Below, piece after piece: positions 54,637 to 62,954 of a stretch of DNA of 64,000 nt. The stretch covers positions 1-64,000 of the forward strand of contig JAWVFJ010000033.1 in the NCBI GenBank assembly GCA_033856275.1, given 5' to 3'. Source of the DNA: VRUE01 sp033856275 (lineage in GTDB: Bacteria > Actinomycetota > Thermoleophilia > Solirubrobacterales > 70-9). The position numbers were made by a program, and so were the translations under genes. The stretch's first letter is position 1; every line of letters begins with the position of its first letter. The notes beneath the pieces are model-generated. The model ran no database searches. It saw nothing but the letters and a program-made list of their open reading frames with translations, and had not been told where the DNA came from.

Positions 54637-56265
54637 TCAGGCGGTCATCGGCTTGGGTTCGGCCGGGGGCGGATCGGGCCCGGCCTGCAGTTCGTCGAAG
54701 CGGCGATCAGGCAGGCGGCGGGTCGTCCAAAAGGAAGCCAGGGCGAGGAAGGCGGCGAAGAGGAAGGCGGTCTTCAGCGCCTTCAGCTGCGCGTCTTCGT
54801 AGTTTTCGACCAGTGCCTCGGCGGTCGCGGCATCGAGGCCGGCCGCCTCGGCCCCGGTTCGCACTTCGTCAGCGGCGACGAAGCTGCCGCCGGCACTGAG
54901 CCGCACCTCCAGCTGCTTACTGACGCCGGCGGAGATGCGCGCGTCGTCGGCGACGTTGGCTGTGAAGGCGGTGATCAGGCCGGTGATTACGATTGCGCCG
55001 AGCAGGGCGGTGCCGAGTGAAGAGCCCAACTGCTGTGCGGTGCTCTGCAGGCCACCGGCCTCGCTGCGGTCGCGGTCGCCGACCGAGGACTGCACGACGT
55101 TGCCGAGCTGGGAGACGATCAGGCCCATACCCACCCCCAGCACTCCCATCGCGATCAGGAACGGGGTGCTGTTCAGCTCGGGCTCGATCGTGCTGAGAAG
55201 CAGCAGGATCGCGGCGAAGACGGTGACTAGACCAGCCCGGACGAGCGGCCGCGGGGCGAAGCGCTTGGCCAGTGCCGAGCCGGCGATCGCGGCGAAGAAG
55301 AGACCTGCCGAGGCAGGCAGCATGCGCACGCCCGTTTCGAGCGCATCCAGGCCCTGGACGACCTGCAGGAAGAGCGGGATGGTGAAGAAGACCCCCATCA
55401 GGATCAGGTTCTGGGCGAGAAACATCGCAACGCCACCACGCAGCTGTGAGATACGCAACAACGGCAGGTGCACCAGTGGATCCTGGCCGAGCCTTTCGCG
55501 GCGGCGCTCCCAGGCCACGAATCCCGCCAGCACCAGCCCGCCGGCACCGATCACGAAGGGAGTCAGCGAGAAGCCGAATGGCTCGATCGGCGAGCTGCGC
55601 GGGGCCAGCCAGCCCCAATTGCTCGCCTGCAAGACGCCGAAGACGACCAGGGCCAGGCCCGCGGCCGAGAGCACGCCGCCGACCCAGTCGAGTGCCGGGG
55701 CCTGGCCCTCTCGCTCGGGCTCCCGGATCAGCCGCGTGCCGGCAAGGATGCCCAGCGCGACGACCACCTCGCCGACGAAGACGATCCGCCAGCTCAGCTC
55801 CGTCGTCGCCCAGCCGCCGAGGATCGGACCGACCGCGATGCCGGCGCCTGCGACGCCGCCGAGCACGCCATAGGCGATCGCCCGATCGCCGCCCCTGTAG
55901 TTGCCGGCGACGAGGGCGATCAGGGCTGGGATGACCAGCGCGGCGCCGATGCCCTCGAGAACCGACCAGCCGAGCATCAACGAGGGCACGCTCCAGGATG
56001 CCGCCGTCAGCCCCGAGCCGACCCCGTAGATGCAGAGGCCGACGGTGAAGGCGCGACGCCGTCCCCAGATGTCGCCGAGCTTGCCGCCGGTCAGCATCAA
56101 TCCCGCCATGACCAGGGCGTAGAAGGCGATTACCGCCTGGATTGTGGTGACCGTGGTATCGAAGTCTTCGACCAGCTGCGAGATCGCGACGTTCATCACC
56201 GCCTGATCGAGCACCATTAGGAACTGGGCGGCGCCGAGCGTCACGAGGACTCCCCACTTGGCCAT
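54637..56265 (-). CDS. MFS transporter of the DHA2 (EmrB/QacA) type
   Basis: A 542-residue protein with about 14 membrane helices. FLMVLDQAVMNVAISQL at helix 1 and GGKLGDIWGRRRAF between helices 2 and 3 are typical of drug/proton antiporters. The C-terminal tail is Pro-rich and soluble. It is the last gene of a six-gene run beginning with zinc permease genes and starts 2 bp after the GAP gene. The substrate is unknown; its link to zinc is only by position. Confidence 0.9.
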   Translation of the reverse strand: MAKWGVLVTLGAAQFLMVLDQAVMNVAISQLVEDFDTTVTTIQAVIAFYALVMAGLMLTGGKLGDIWGRRRAFTVGLCIYGVGSGLTAASWSVPSLMLGWSVLEGIGAALVIPALIALVAGNYRGGDRAIAYGVLGGVAGAGIAVGPILGGWATTELSWRIVFVGEVVVALGILAGTRLIREPEREGQAPALDWVGGVLSAAGLALVVFGVLQASNWGWLAPRSSPIEPFGFSLTPFVIGAGGLVLAGFVAWERRRERLGQDPLVHLPLLRISQLRGGVAMFLAQNLILMGVFFTIPLFLQVVQGLDALETGVRMLPASAGLFFAAIAGSALAKRFAPRPLVRAGLVTVFAAILLLLSTIEPELNSTPFLIAMGVLGVGMGLIVSQLGNVVQSSVGDRDRSEAGGLQSTAQQLGSSLGTALLGAIVITGLITAFTANVADDARISAGVSKQLEVRLSAGGSFVAADEVRTGAEAAGLDAATAEALVENYEDAQLKALKTAFLFAAFLALASFWTTRRLPDRRFDELQAGPDPPPAEPKPMTA

Positions 56266-56267
56266 CG

Positions 56268-56975
56268 TCAGCTCACCAGTCCCGCAATTCCACGGATGAG
56301 GGCGAGAGCGCCGAGCACGGTGACGACGATTATGCCGGCGCGGCGGCCGTTGCGGCCAAGCCAGGCACGAGAGCCATCGACGGCGCGCTGCGTCGCCTCT
56401 GGATTGAGGACATAGCCGACCAGCGGCAGCTCGAGGAGCAGCTGCTGGATCAGGCAGAAGGCGATGACCAGCAGCGCGGTCGGCACAGCCGCGGCGCCGA
56501 GTTTGTCGATGTGGCTGAGCCCGGTCAGGTAGGAGACACCTGGAAAGCTGAGCAGGAGCCCGACGACGAAGGCGAGCCGCGGCGAGCCGCGGCCGAGCAG
56601 GCGCATCGGCAGCGGTTCCCTTTCCTCTTCCCCGCTCTTCTCCCGCTTGGCGCTCTTGCGCCGCGCCCGGCGCTCGCGCAATGGCTGGTCGCGGTCGGTG
56701 CCGAGGACGTAGGCGACCAGCAGCAGCAATGCGCCGACGACGATGTCCTCGCCGGGGCCGATCGTGCGCTTGCTGGTGCTGACCGCGTCCGAGTCGTGGA
56801 GCGCGAAGACGATCGTCAGCCCCAGCGTGATGCTGGTCGTGTAGGCACCGAGCAGGTAGCCGAGCATCAGCCGCTTCGGGTGCTCGGTCAGCAGCATCAG
56901 CGTCACCGCGGCGAGCAGGGTCGGGGTGAACATCGCCAACAGCGAGAGCAGGAAGATCTGGCCGAGATCACTCAC
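56268..56975 (-). CDS. GAP (SfLAP) family membrane protein
   Basis: A 235-residue protein with six predicted helices and a charged cytoplasmic loop (about 100-122). It begins FLLSLLAMFTPTLLAAVTLMLL, as in the sulfolipid-addressing GAP family of actinobacteria, whose members are linked to glycolipid export. The start is GTG at 56975, 21 bp after zur. The function here is unknown. Confidence 0.75.
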   Translation of the reverse strand: MSDLGQIFLLSLLAMFTPTLLAAVTLMLLTEHPKRLMLGYLLGAYTTSITLGLTIVFALHDSDAVSTSKRTIGPGEDIVVGALLLLVAYVLGTDRDQPLRERRARRKSAKREKSGEEEREPLPMRLLGRGSPRLAFVVGLLLSFPGVSYLTGLSHIDKLGAAAVPTALLVIAFCLIQQLLLELPLVGYVLNPEATQRAVDGSRAWLGRNGRRAGIIVVTVLGALALIRGIAGLVS

Positions 56976-56996
56976 CCGGCCGCATTCTCTCCTTAA

Positions 56997-57443
56997 TCAG
57001 TTTGCGCAGCGTTCGCAGAGCCCGCGCAGGACCACGTCGTGGTCGGTGACCTCGAATCTCATCTCGCCCGAGAGCTTGGCAATGGCGCGCTCCAGGGAAG
57101 CGTCCTCGAAGGGGACCATGCGCCCGCAATGCCGGCAGATCGCGTGGTGGTGATGCTCGCCGCCGGGCTCGACCCGCTCGTAGCCCGCTGTGCCGCGAGT
57201 CACCTCGAGCCGCTGCACCAAGCCAAGCTGCTCGAGCTGCTCGAGGGCGCGGTAGACGCTTGCGCGACCGACCGCCGGCTTGCGACGGCGCAGCTCCTCG
57301 TCCAGGTCGAGGGCGGTGACGGCACAGTCGTGGCGGGCCAGCGCCTCGACCACCGCGGTGCGGGCGCCGCCGCGGCGGTAGCCGGCCCGTTGCAGGGCAG
57401 CCAGTGCGTGCTCGGCCCAGGCGCTGTCGGTCTTGGTTGACAT
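56997..57443 (-). CDS. zur: Fur-family regulator, probable Zur
   Basis: A 148-residue protein with a winged helix (about 15-85) and dimerisation domain. GEHHHHAICRHCG and CERC supply structural zinc ligands and HHHH part of the sensing site. It lies 1 bp after the zinc permease gene, so it should repress this operon when zinc is plentiful. Confidence 0.9.
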   Translation of the reverse strand: MSTKTDSAWAEHALAALQRAGYRRGGARTAVVEALARHDCAVTALDLDEELRRRKPAVGRASVYRALEQLEQLGLVQRLEVTRGTAGYERVEPGGEHHHHAICRHCGRMVPFEDASLERAIAKLSGEMRFEVTDHDVVLRGLCERCAN

Positions 57444-57444
57444 C

Positions 57445-58287
57445 TCAGCCGATCGTAGCCCCGGTTTGCATGGTCCCGGGCGGCCGAGTATCGCGCAGGC
57501 GCTCCGCCGGCAGCGAGAGCAGGTAGATGGCGACTATCGCCAGCGCCACCGAGGCGCCGCCCGCCGTGCCGGCGTAATAGGAGAGGTAGAGACCGGCGAC
57601 GCCGGCCAGCACGGCGAGGCCGGCGGCGAGGAGCATCATCGGCAGCATGCGGTCGCTCAGCCGCCTGGCCGTCGCGGCGGGCCCGACGAACACGGCGACC
57701 ACGAGCAGGTTGCCGAGGCCCTGCACCGCGACGACGATCCCGGCGCCGAGCAGGAGCAGCAGAGCCGCATCGGCAAATGCCGGCGAGACGCCGAGCGAGC
57801 GAGCCGTGCCGCGGTCGAAACCGGCGATGAGGAGGCGGCCGTGCAGGAGCCGAAGCGCCACGACCACGAGCACGGCGAGGCCGGCAGCGGTCGCCAGATC
57901 GCCGTCGCTGACGCCGAAAATGTCGCCGAAGAGCAGCGACTCGATCCCGGGCGGCGAGGAAGGCGAGAGCGCCAGCAGCGCCCCGAGGCCGAACATCGTC
58001 GTCACTACCACCGCAACCGCGCCGTCCCGGCCCACCCCGGCAATCCGGGCGCCGAGCGCAATCGCAGCCGCGGCAAGGACGATCGCGGGTACGGCGCCGA
58101 CGAGCAACGGCGCGGCGGCGATCGCGGCCAGGACCAAACCGGGAAAGAGCGAGTGGGCAAGCGACTCCGCCGCGTAGGAGAAGCCGTAGAAGACAACCCA
58201 GCAGCCAAGCGCGCCACCGGCCGCGCCGACGAGCGCCACCTCCAGGAGAGCACGCTGCATGAAGGGTTCTTGGAGGGGTTCGAACAT
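57445..58287 (-). CDS. znuB: Zinc/manganese ABC transporter permease (ZnuB-like)
   Basis: A 280-residue ABC-3 family permease with about 8 helices. It starts FEPLQEPFMQRALLEVALVGAAGGALGCWVVFYGFSYAAES and has FPGLVLA and GLGNLLVVAVFVGPAATAR near the coupling region. It lies 2 bp from the ATPase gene. It is one of two permeases in the operon, so the membrane part may be a heterodimer. Confidence 0.87.
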   Translation of the reverse strand: MFEPLQEPFMQRALLEVALVGAAGGALGCWVVFYGFSYAAESLAHSLFPGLVLAAIAAAPLLVGAVPAIVLAAAAIALGARIAGVGRDGAVAVVVTTMFGLGALLALSPSSPPGIESLLFGDIFGVSDGDLATAAGLAVLVVVALRLLHGRLLIAGFDRGTARSLGVSPAFADAALLLLLGAGIVVAVQGLGNLLVVAVFVGPAATARRLSDRMLPMMLLAAGLAVLAGVAGLYLSYYAGTAGGASVALAIVAIYLLSLPAERLRDTRPPGTMQTGATIG

Positions 58288-58289
58288 GG

Positions 58290-59039
58290 TCAGTGGTGGT
58301 GATGTGGGGGCAGGATCGCCCGGCCGCCGCCACCGGGAATCTCAACGATGGCGCCTCCGTAGGTGGCTTCGAGCACGCCGAGGTCATCGAGCACGTCCTC
58401 GGGCCGGCCACGGGCGACCTGGCGCTTGTTGATGCAGAGGACGAGGTCGCAGGCGCGCGCCTGCGCCAGGTCATGTGTGGCGATAACGATGCCACGACCC
58501 GCCTCTGCCAACTCTTTGATCAGCGCTTCAAGCCCCTCAGCGCTGGGACGGTCGAGACCGGAGAACGGCTCGTCAAGCAGCAGCACGCCGGCATTCTGGA
58601 CCAGCGCACGAGCGATCAGGACGCGCTGGCGCTGGCCACCTGAGAGGCGCCCGAATGTCTGGTCGGCAAGCGGCTCCAGGCCGACACGCCCAAGCTCCCG
58701 CACCGCCGCCTCACGCTCTCTTCTCCCCGGCCGCCGCCACCAGGGCAGGCGCGCGAGCGCGCCCATCGTTGCCACGTCGAGCACGGAGACGGGATAGTCG
58801 AGGCGCGAACGCTCGGTCTGGGGAACCGTGCCGCAGGTGGTCGCAACGCGCAGCGCCCCAGCCAGCGGACGCAGTTCGCCCAGCAAGGCGCGCAGCAGCG
58901 TCGTCTTGCCGCCGCCATTGGGTCCCAGCAAGGCCAGTGTCTGCCCCGCCGCAAGCGAAAAGTCGACATCGGAGATCGCCGCCGACCCGTCGTAGCCGGC
59001 GGCCAGGCCAGCTGCCTCGATCAATGATGCGGCTGACAT
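58290..59039 (-). CDS. znuC: Zinc ABC transporter ATPase
   Basis: A 249-residue ATP-binding subunit with Walker A GPNGGGKTT, signature LSGGQRQRV, Walker B VLLLDEP and the H-loop ATHD. A natural HHHH stretch ends the protein, possibly a metal-binding tail. GGGGAG lies about 7 nt before the ATG at 59039. Longer frames to 59453 overlap the upstream permease. Confidence 0.92.
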   Translation of the reverse strand: MSAASLIEAAGLAAGYDGSAAISDVDFSLAAGQTLALLGPNGGGKTTLLRALLGELRPLAGALRVATTCGTVPQTERSRLDYPVSVLDVATMGALARLPWWRRPGRREREAAVRELGRVGLEPLADQTFGRLSGGQRQRVLIARALVQNAGVLLLDEPFSGLDRPSAEGLEALIKELAEAGRGIVIATHDLAQARACDLVLCINKRQVARGRPEDVLDDLGVLEATYGGAIVEIPGGGGRAILPPHHHH

Positions 59040-59080
59040 CGGTGTCTCCCCAGGCGCGTTTGCATTGGCCACCTCCACCA

Positions 59081-59908
59081 TCATCCGAGTGCGGGCGCGC
59101 GCCGAGCTTCCGCCAAGGTCCGGGTACAGGCAGCGAGTGCGAAGACCGCCCCGGCCACTACCGCGATCGTCGCTCCAGGCGGGGCATCGGTCTTGACCGA
59201 AAGCCAGAGTCCGACCGCCCCCTCGGCAGCGACGAGCGCGACGCTGGCGAGTTGCAAGCTCAGCATCCGCTCGAAGAAGAGGCGTGCGGTCAGCGCCGGC
59301 ACGACGAAGAGCGCCGTGACCAACAGGGCGCCGACGATCGACAGAGCCGCAGTGATGGCAAGGGCGATCAGGCCGAGCAGTGCGGTGTCGAATACGCGGC
59401 TGCGGCCCTTGAAGGGGCCGTCCCCGGCGGGGTCGAAGCCGACGGCAAGCCAACGATGGCCGAGCAGCAGCGATGCAATCAGCGTCAGCCCCGCTGCCAG
59501 ACTGGCCAGCGCGATGTCTCCACTATCGACGAGGAGCAGGCTGCCGAAGAGCAGGGTCTCGATGTTGGCACCGGAACCGAAGACGTCGCTGGCGAGGATC
59601 GTGCCTGTCGCCAGGCAGCCGACCAGGACGATTGCCACGGCGCTGTCGTTTGCCTCCTCCTCGCGACGGCCGAGCAACGAGCTGCCGACAGTGAAGACGA
59701 CCGCCGCGCCGAACGCCCCCAGCGGCGCGGCGAAGCCAAGACCGTCGGCGAGCACCAGCCCCGGGAAGGCTGCGGTGCCGACAGCGTGAGAGAAGAAGGC
59801 CAAGCCGCGCAGGACAATCCAGGTGCCGAGCAGCCCCGCGGGAACGGCGAGGATCAGAATCTCGAGCAGGCCACGCTGGACGAAAGGCAACTGGAAGGGC
59901 TCGAGCAC
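59081..59908 (-). CDS. Zinc/manganese ABC transporter permease (ZnuB-like)
   Basis: A 275-residue ABC-3 permease with about 8 helices, paralogous to the one at 57445-58287. It starts LEPFQLPFVQRGLLEILILAVPAG and has FPGLVLADGLG and GALLVTALFVVPALTARLF. It is the first gene of the operon, with a palindrome in front. The start is GTG at 59908. No substrate-binding protein (ZnuA) is present in the window. Confidence 0.87.
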   Translation of the reverse strand: MLEPFQLPFVQRGLLEILILAVPAGLLGTWIVLRGLAFFSHAVGTAAFPGLVLADGLGFAAPLGAFGAAVVFTVGSSLLGRREEEANDSAVAIVLVGCLATGTILASDVFGSGANIETLLFGSLLLVDSGDIALASLAAGLTLIASLLLGHRWLAVGFDPAGDGPFKGRSRVFDTALLGLIALAITAALSIVGALLVTALFVVPALTARLFFERMLSLQLASVALVAAEGAVGLWLSVKTDAPPGATIAVVAGAVFALAACTRTLAEARRAPALG

Positions 59909-59920
59909 AGTCCGATTGAA

Positions 59921-59942
59921 TCAAAAATGAGACCCATTTTCA
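59921..59942. promoter_or_regulatory. Candidate Zur operator
   Basis: AAAATG-AGACC-CATTTT inside TCAAAAATGAGACCCATTTTCA, an inverted repeat between the zinc permease gene and dtd. It is similar in base content to actinobacterial Zur boxes (TGAAAATGATTTTCA) but has a wider centre, so this is a candidate only. Confidence 0.5.
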
Positions 59943-59958
59943 TCAAGAGGGAAGAACG

Positions 59959-60375
59959 GTGCGGGCACTCGTCCAACGGGTGAGCCAAGCCGCCGTCGAC
60001 GTCGACGGCGAGCGGGTCGCGCAGATCGGCCCCGGAATGCTCGTCCTGCTCGGGGTACGGCGCGGCGACACCGCCGAGCAGGCAGGTCGGCTCGCCGACA
60101 AGGTTCGGGCGCTGCGGATCTTCGACGATGCCGATGGGCGCATGAACGAGCCGCTCGGCGAGCGCGAGGTGCTCTGCGTCAGCCAATTCACCCTCTACGG
60201 CGAGACCCGTAAGGGCAACCGGCCGAGCTACGTCGATGCGGCGCCGGCGATGGAGGCCGAGCCGCTCTATGACCGCTTCTGCGAGCGACTCGGCGCCGCC
60301 AAGGGCGTCTTTGGTGCTTGCATGGGAGTGGCGCTGGTCAACGATGGTCCCGTCACTTTGACCGTGGAGGTTTGA
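59959..60375 (+). CDS. dtd: D-aminoacyl-tRNA deacylase
   Basis: A 138-residue enzyme that hydrolyses D-amino acids (and glycine) from mischarged tRNA. It has MRALVQRVSQAAV, CVSQFTLYG, KGNRPSY, GVFGACMGVALVNDGPVTL. Length is near the family norm. The start is GTG with AGAGGGAAG upstream. The stop is followed 1 bp later by the convergent pdxH stop. Confidence 0.94.
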   Translation: MRALVQRVSQAAVDVDGERVAQIGPGMLVLLGVRRGDTAEQAGRLADKVRALRIFDDADGRMNEPLGEREVLCVSQFTLYGETRKGNRPSYVDAAPAMEAEPLYDRFCERLGAAKGVFGACMGVALVNDGPVTLTVEV

Positions 60376-60376
60376 G

Positions 60377-60952
60377 CTAGGGAGCCAGCAGGGAGCGTCG
60401 CCAACCGCCGTCCGTCGCCTCGTAGAGCTCGCGACTGTGCAGTCGGTCCTCGGCTTCCTCCCAGAACTCGACCCGGTCGGGGATGACACGCACCGCCCCC
60501 CAGTCATCCGGACAGGGGAGGGGGTCGTCACCGAGATCGGCCTGCAGCGCCTCGAGCCGCTCTCGCAATACGTCAAGGCTCTCGATCTCCTCACCCTGAC
60601 GGGAGACATGCGCCTGCAGCTGATGACCGCGGGGGCGGTCGGCGAAGAGCTTCTCCGCCAGCTCGCGCTCGGCGATCTCGGCACGTCCCTCGACCCTGGC
60701 CTGGCGGCCGAGCGATGGCCAGTAGAAGACCGTCGCGACGCGGGGATTGGCGCGTAGCTCCTCGGCCTTGCGGGACCAGAGGGCGGTGGCGAAGACGAGC
60801 GAATCGCTATCGAGCTGCTTGAGGGAGACCACGCGGGCAGAGGGCTGCCCTGCTTCGGTGGCCGTCGCCAAGGTCATCGCGCCAGGAGCCGGAACTCCGG
60901 CTTCCCGTGCCGCTGCGAGCCAGCTATCGAGGATCTCCAACGGCTTACTCAT
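60377..60952 (-). CDS. pdxH: Pyridoxamine/pyridoxine 5'-phosphate oxidase
   Basis: A 191-residue FMN enzyme making PLP. It has ARVVSLKQLD, the FMN-binding segment WSRKAEELRANPRVATVFYWPSLGRQ (motif region), HQLQAHVSRQ and the C-terminal LHSRELYE...WRRSLLAP. The ATG at 60952 was chosen; a longer frame to 60985 would run into the tetR promoter region. It is divergent from tetR. Confidence 0.88.
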   Translation of the reverse strand: MSKPLEILDSWLAAAREAGVPAPGAMTLATATEAGQPSARVVSLKQLDSDSLVFATALWSRKAEELRANPRVATVFYWPSLGRQARVEGRAEIAERELAEKLFADRPRGHQLQAHVSRQGEEIESLDVLRERLEALQADLGDDPLPCPDDWGAVRVIPDRVEFWEEAEDRLHSRELYEATDGGWRRSLLAP

Positions 60953-60971
60953 CGCACCCAGTTCGTCATAT

Positions 60972-60990
60972 GAAATTGGTATCACAATTC
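60972..60990. promoter_or_regulatory. Candidate TetR operator
   Basis: AATTG-GTATCA-CAATT (60974-60989) within an AT-rich stretch between pdxH and the divergent tetR gene; a second weaker repeat TTAT-ACTC-ATAA lies at 60994-61005. The position suits autoregulation. Confidence 0.4.
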
Positions 60991-61010
60991 AAGTTATACT
61001 CATAATCTGA

Positions 61011-61649
61011 ATGGCCGAGAAGACTCAACGCGAGACACGGGCCGAGAAGCAGGCCCGCACCCGCGCCGAGTTGATCGCCACCGCCACGAGCGTCTTCGCC
61101 CAGCGCGGCTACGACAGTGCCTCCGTGGAGGAGATCGCCGAGCGCGCCGGCTATTCCCACGGGGCCGTCTATTCCAACTTCACCGGTAAGTCAGACCTCT
61201 TCCTCGCCGTCTTCGAGGAGTACATGGCGGCACGGGCGCAGGAGCTTGCCGCGACCCAGGAGGCGATCGATGAGGACGCGCCGCTCGAGACCCGCGCCCG
61301 CGCCCTCGCCGACCAGTGGATGGAGCGCTTCGCCGAGGACCGCGAGTCCTTCCTCCTCCACCTGGAGTTCCTCGCCAGCTCCCGGCGCGAGCCCGAACTG
61401 GCCGAACGTTTCGGCACGCGCTCCGCCTCTTTGCGCGAGGTAATCGCCGCCTACATCGCCCATTACCAGACAGAGGAAGGAGTCGAGGCACCACTCCCCC
61501 CCGCCGACCTTGCCCTCGTTTTGCGCGCCCTCGGCATCGGCCTCGCGATCGAAGCGCTGGTCAGCCCCGATGCGGTGCGCGATGACCTCTACGGGGATTT
61601 TGTCGAGCTGCTGGTGAAAATGCTGCGCGAACGGGCCGGAGCGCATTGA
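61011..61649 (+). CDS. TetR-family transcriptional regulator
   Basis: A 212-residue protein with an HTH at about 18-62 (ATSVFAQRGYDSASVEEIAERAGYSHGAVYSNFTGKSDLF) and a helical ligand domain. Its stop overlaps the GNAT start (TTGA). Target genes are unknown; pdxH, across a short palindromic gap, and the GNAT gene are possible. Confidence 0.88.
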   Translation: MAEKTQRETRAEKQARTRAELIATATSVFAQRGYDSASVEEIAERAGYSHGAVYSNFTGKSDLFLAVFEEYMAARAQELAATQEAIDEDAPLETRARALADQWMERFAEDRESFLLHLEFLASSRREPELAERFGTRSASLREVIAAYIAHYQTEEGVEAPLPPADLALVLRALGIGLAIEALVSPDAVRDDLYGDFVELLVKMLRERAGAH

Positions 61650-62143
61650 ACCCGCCGGTGAGGGCAATGTCCATCAGGGCTGCCAACGACGGTGACGCGG
61701 AGGCGGTGATAGCTCTCTGGACCGAGGGCTATGTCACCGAGGGCCAAGGCGGACGAACGCTCCCCTACACCGAGTCCGAGTTCTTCGAGACAGCCTCCGT
61801 AGGCACGCTCTTCGTCGCCGAGTGCCGAGGTGAGGTTGGCGGCGTGGTCGCGCTTCTGGCCCCAGGCGCAGAAGACAGCGCGGTGGCTCGCGACGATGAA
61901 GCCGAGCTCTGCCGGCTCACGGTCGCCCCATCGGCCCGACGCCAAGGCATCGGTCGCGCTCTGACGAATCGCTGCGCCGACGTCGCCCGCGCCAAAGGCT
62001 GGCCAGCGATCGCGCTCTGGAGCCGCCGCTACCAGACGGCCGCGCATCGCCTCTACGAATCACTCGGCTACTGCCGCACCCCCGACCGCGACTCAGTCGA
62101 CGAGACCGGCCACGAGCGCCTTGTCTTCCGGCTCGAGCGCTAG
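61646..62143 (+). CDS. GNAT-family N-acetyltransferase
   Basis: A 165-residue acetyltransferase. The acetyl-CoA loop is RRQGIGRAL, preceded by the beta-4 segment AELCRLTVAPSA. The C-terminal AHRLYESLGY is typical of amino or antibiotic acetyltransferases. The TTG at 61646 overlaps the tetR stop (TTGA); an ATG at 61667 is also possible. The substrate is unknown. Confidence 0.85.
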   Translation: MNPPVRAMSIRAANDGDAEAVIALWTEGYVTEGQGGRTLPYTESEFFETASVGTLFVAECRGEVGGVVALLAPGAEDSAVARDDEAELCRLTVAPSARRQGIGRALTNRCADVARAKGWPAIALWSRRYQTAAHRLYESLGYCRTPDRDSVDETGHERLVFRLER

Positions 62144-62778
62144 CCGACCGAGCCGAGGGCGTCGTCGATGAAGGGGCCGAGCAGCTCGCCGGCCTTGGCG
62201 GCGGTCGTCTCGGGATCGTCGCCGGGGGCGGTGATGTAGCTGATCGCGAGGCGGACGAGGGACTCGGCAAGCAATTTGACCTTGGCCTCGGGCGCCTGGG
62301 GCCAGCCCGCTTCAATCGTCGCGGTGAGACGGGCGGTGGCCCAGTGGACCACCGGCATTCCCTGGGTGGTGACAAGGGGCAGCATGCCGCCGGTGCCGTC
62401 ATCGCTGAGCAGGATGCGGACGAGCGGGTCCTCGCCGGCGGAACGGAGGAAGGCCTGGAGCGCAGCGCCAACCGCTGCCCGTGGGTCGTCCAGGTGTTCC
62501 TTGACGGCTTCGTCGACGCCATCGAGGAAGCGTTCGCCCTCGTGGATGACGAAGGCCTGGGCGAACTCGTCACGGCTGCCGAACTCCTTGTAGAGGGTCT
62601 GGCGACTGACGCCGGCGGCGCTGGCTACGTCGGACATCGTGATCTCCGACCAGGCGCGACTCTCCAGCTGGTCGCGGGCGGCGCCGAAGAAAGTCTCGCG
62701 CAGGAGCTGCCGGGCGGCCTCCGGGTAGGGCGTGCGTGCGGTGGCCACCGCCGGGATCGTGCCAGCCGTGGCGGTCAC
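62140..62778 (-). CDS. TetR-family regulator of the alkane hydroxylase cluster (AlkX-like)
   Basis: A 212-residue protein with the HTH at about 42-88 (EITMSDVASAAGVSRQTLYKEFGSRDEF) and a helical C-terminal domain. The GTG overlaps the rubredoxin stop (GTGA). Such a TetR gene following alkB and rubredoxin is known from other actinobacteria, where it controls alkane degradation. Its stop overlaps that of the convergent GNAT gene. Confidence 0.87.
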   Translation of the reverse strand: MTATAGTIPAVATARTPYPEAARQLLRETFFGAARDQLESRAWSEITMSDVASAAGVSRQTLYKEFGSRDEFAQAFVIHEGERFLDGVDEAVKEHLDDPRAAVGAALQAFLRSAGEDPLVRILLSDDGTGGMLPLVTTQGMPVVHWATARLTATIEAGWPQAPEAKVKLLAESLVRLAISYITAPGDDPETTAAKAGELLGPFIDDALGSVG

Positions 62779-62954
62779 TCGGCGGCCCCCACATCGTCAG
62801 GCTCGAAGTCGACCTTGTCGCGCACGCCGCAGTCGGGACAAGCCCAGTCGTCGGGCACGTCGCTCCACGGTGTGCCGGACGGGAAGCCCTCGCGCGGATG
62901 GCCCTGCTCCTCGTCGTAGGCGTAGCCACAGCCCGGACAGCGCCAGCGACTCAT
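62775..62954 (-). CDS. Rubredoxin
   Basis: A 59-residue electron carrier with one Fe(Cys)4 site: C6-x2-C9 in RCPGCG and C39-x2-C42 in ACPDCG, plus the conserved DDW. It passes electrons to AlkB. The start overlaps the alkB stop (ATGA) and the stop overlaps the tetR start (GTGA), so all three are translationally coupled. It is too short to appear in coarse ORF lists. Confidence 0.95.
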   Translation of the reverse strand: MSRWRCPGCGYAYDEEQGHPREGFPSGTPWSDVPDDWACPDCGVRDKVDFEPDDVGAAE

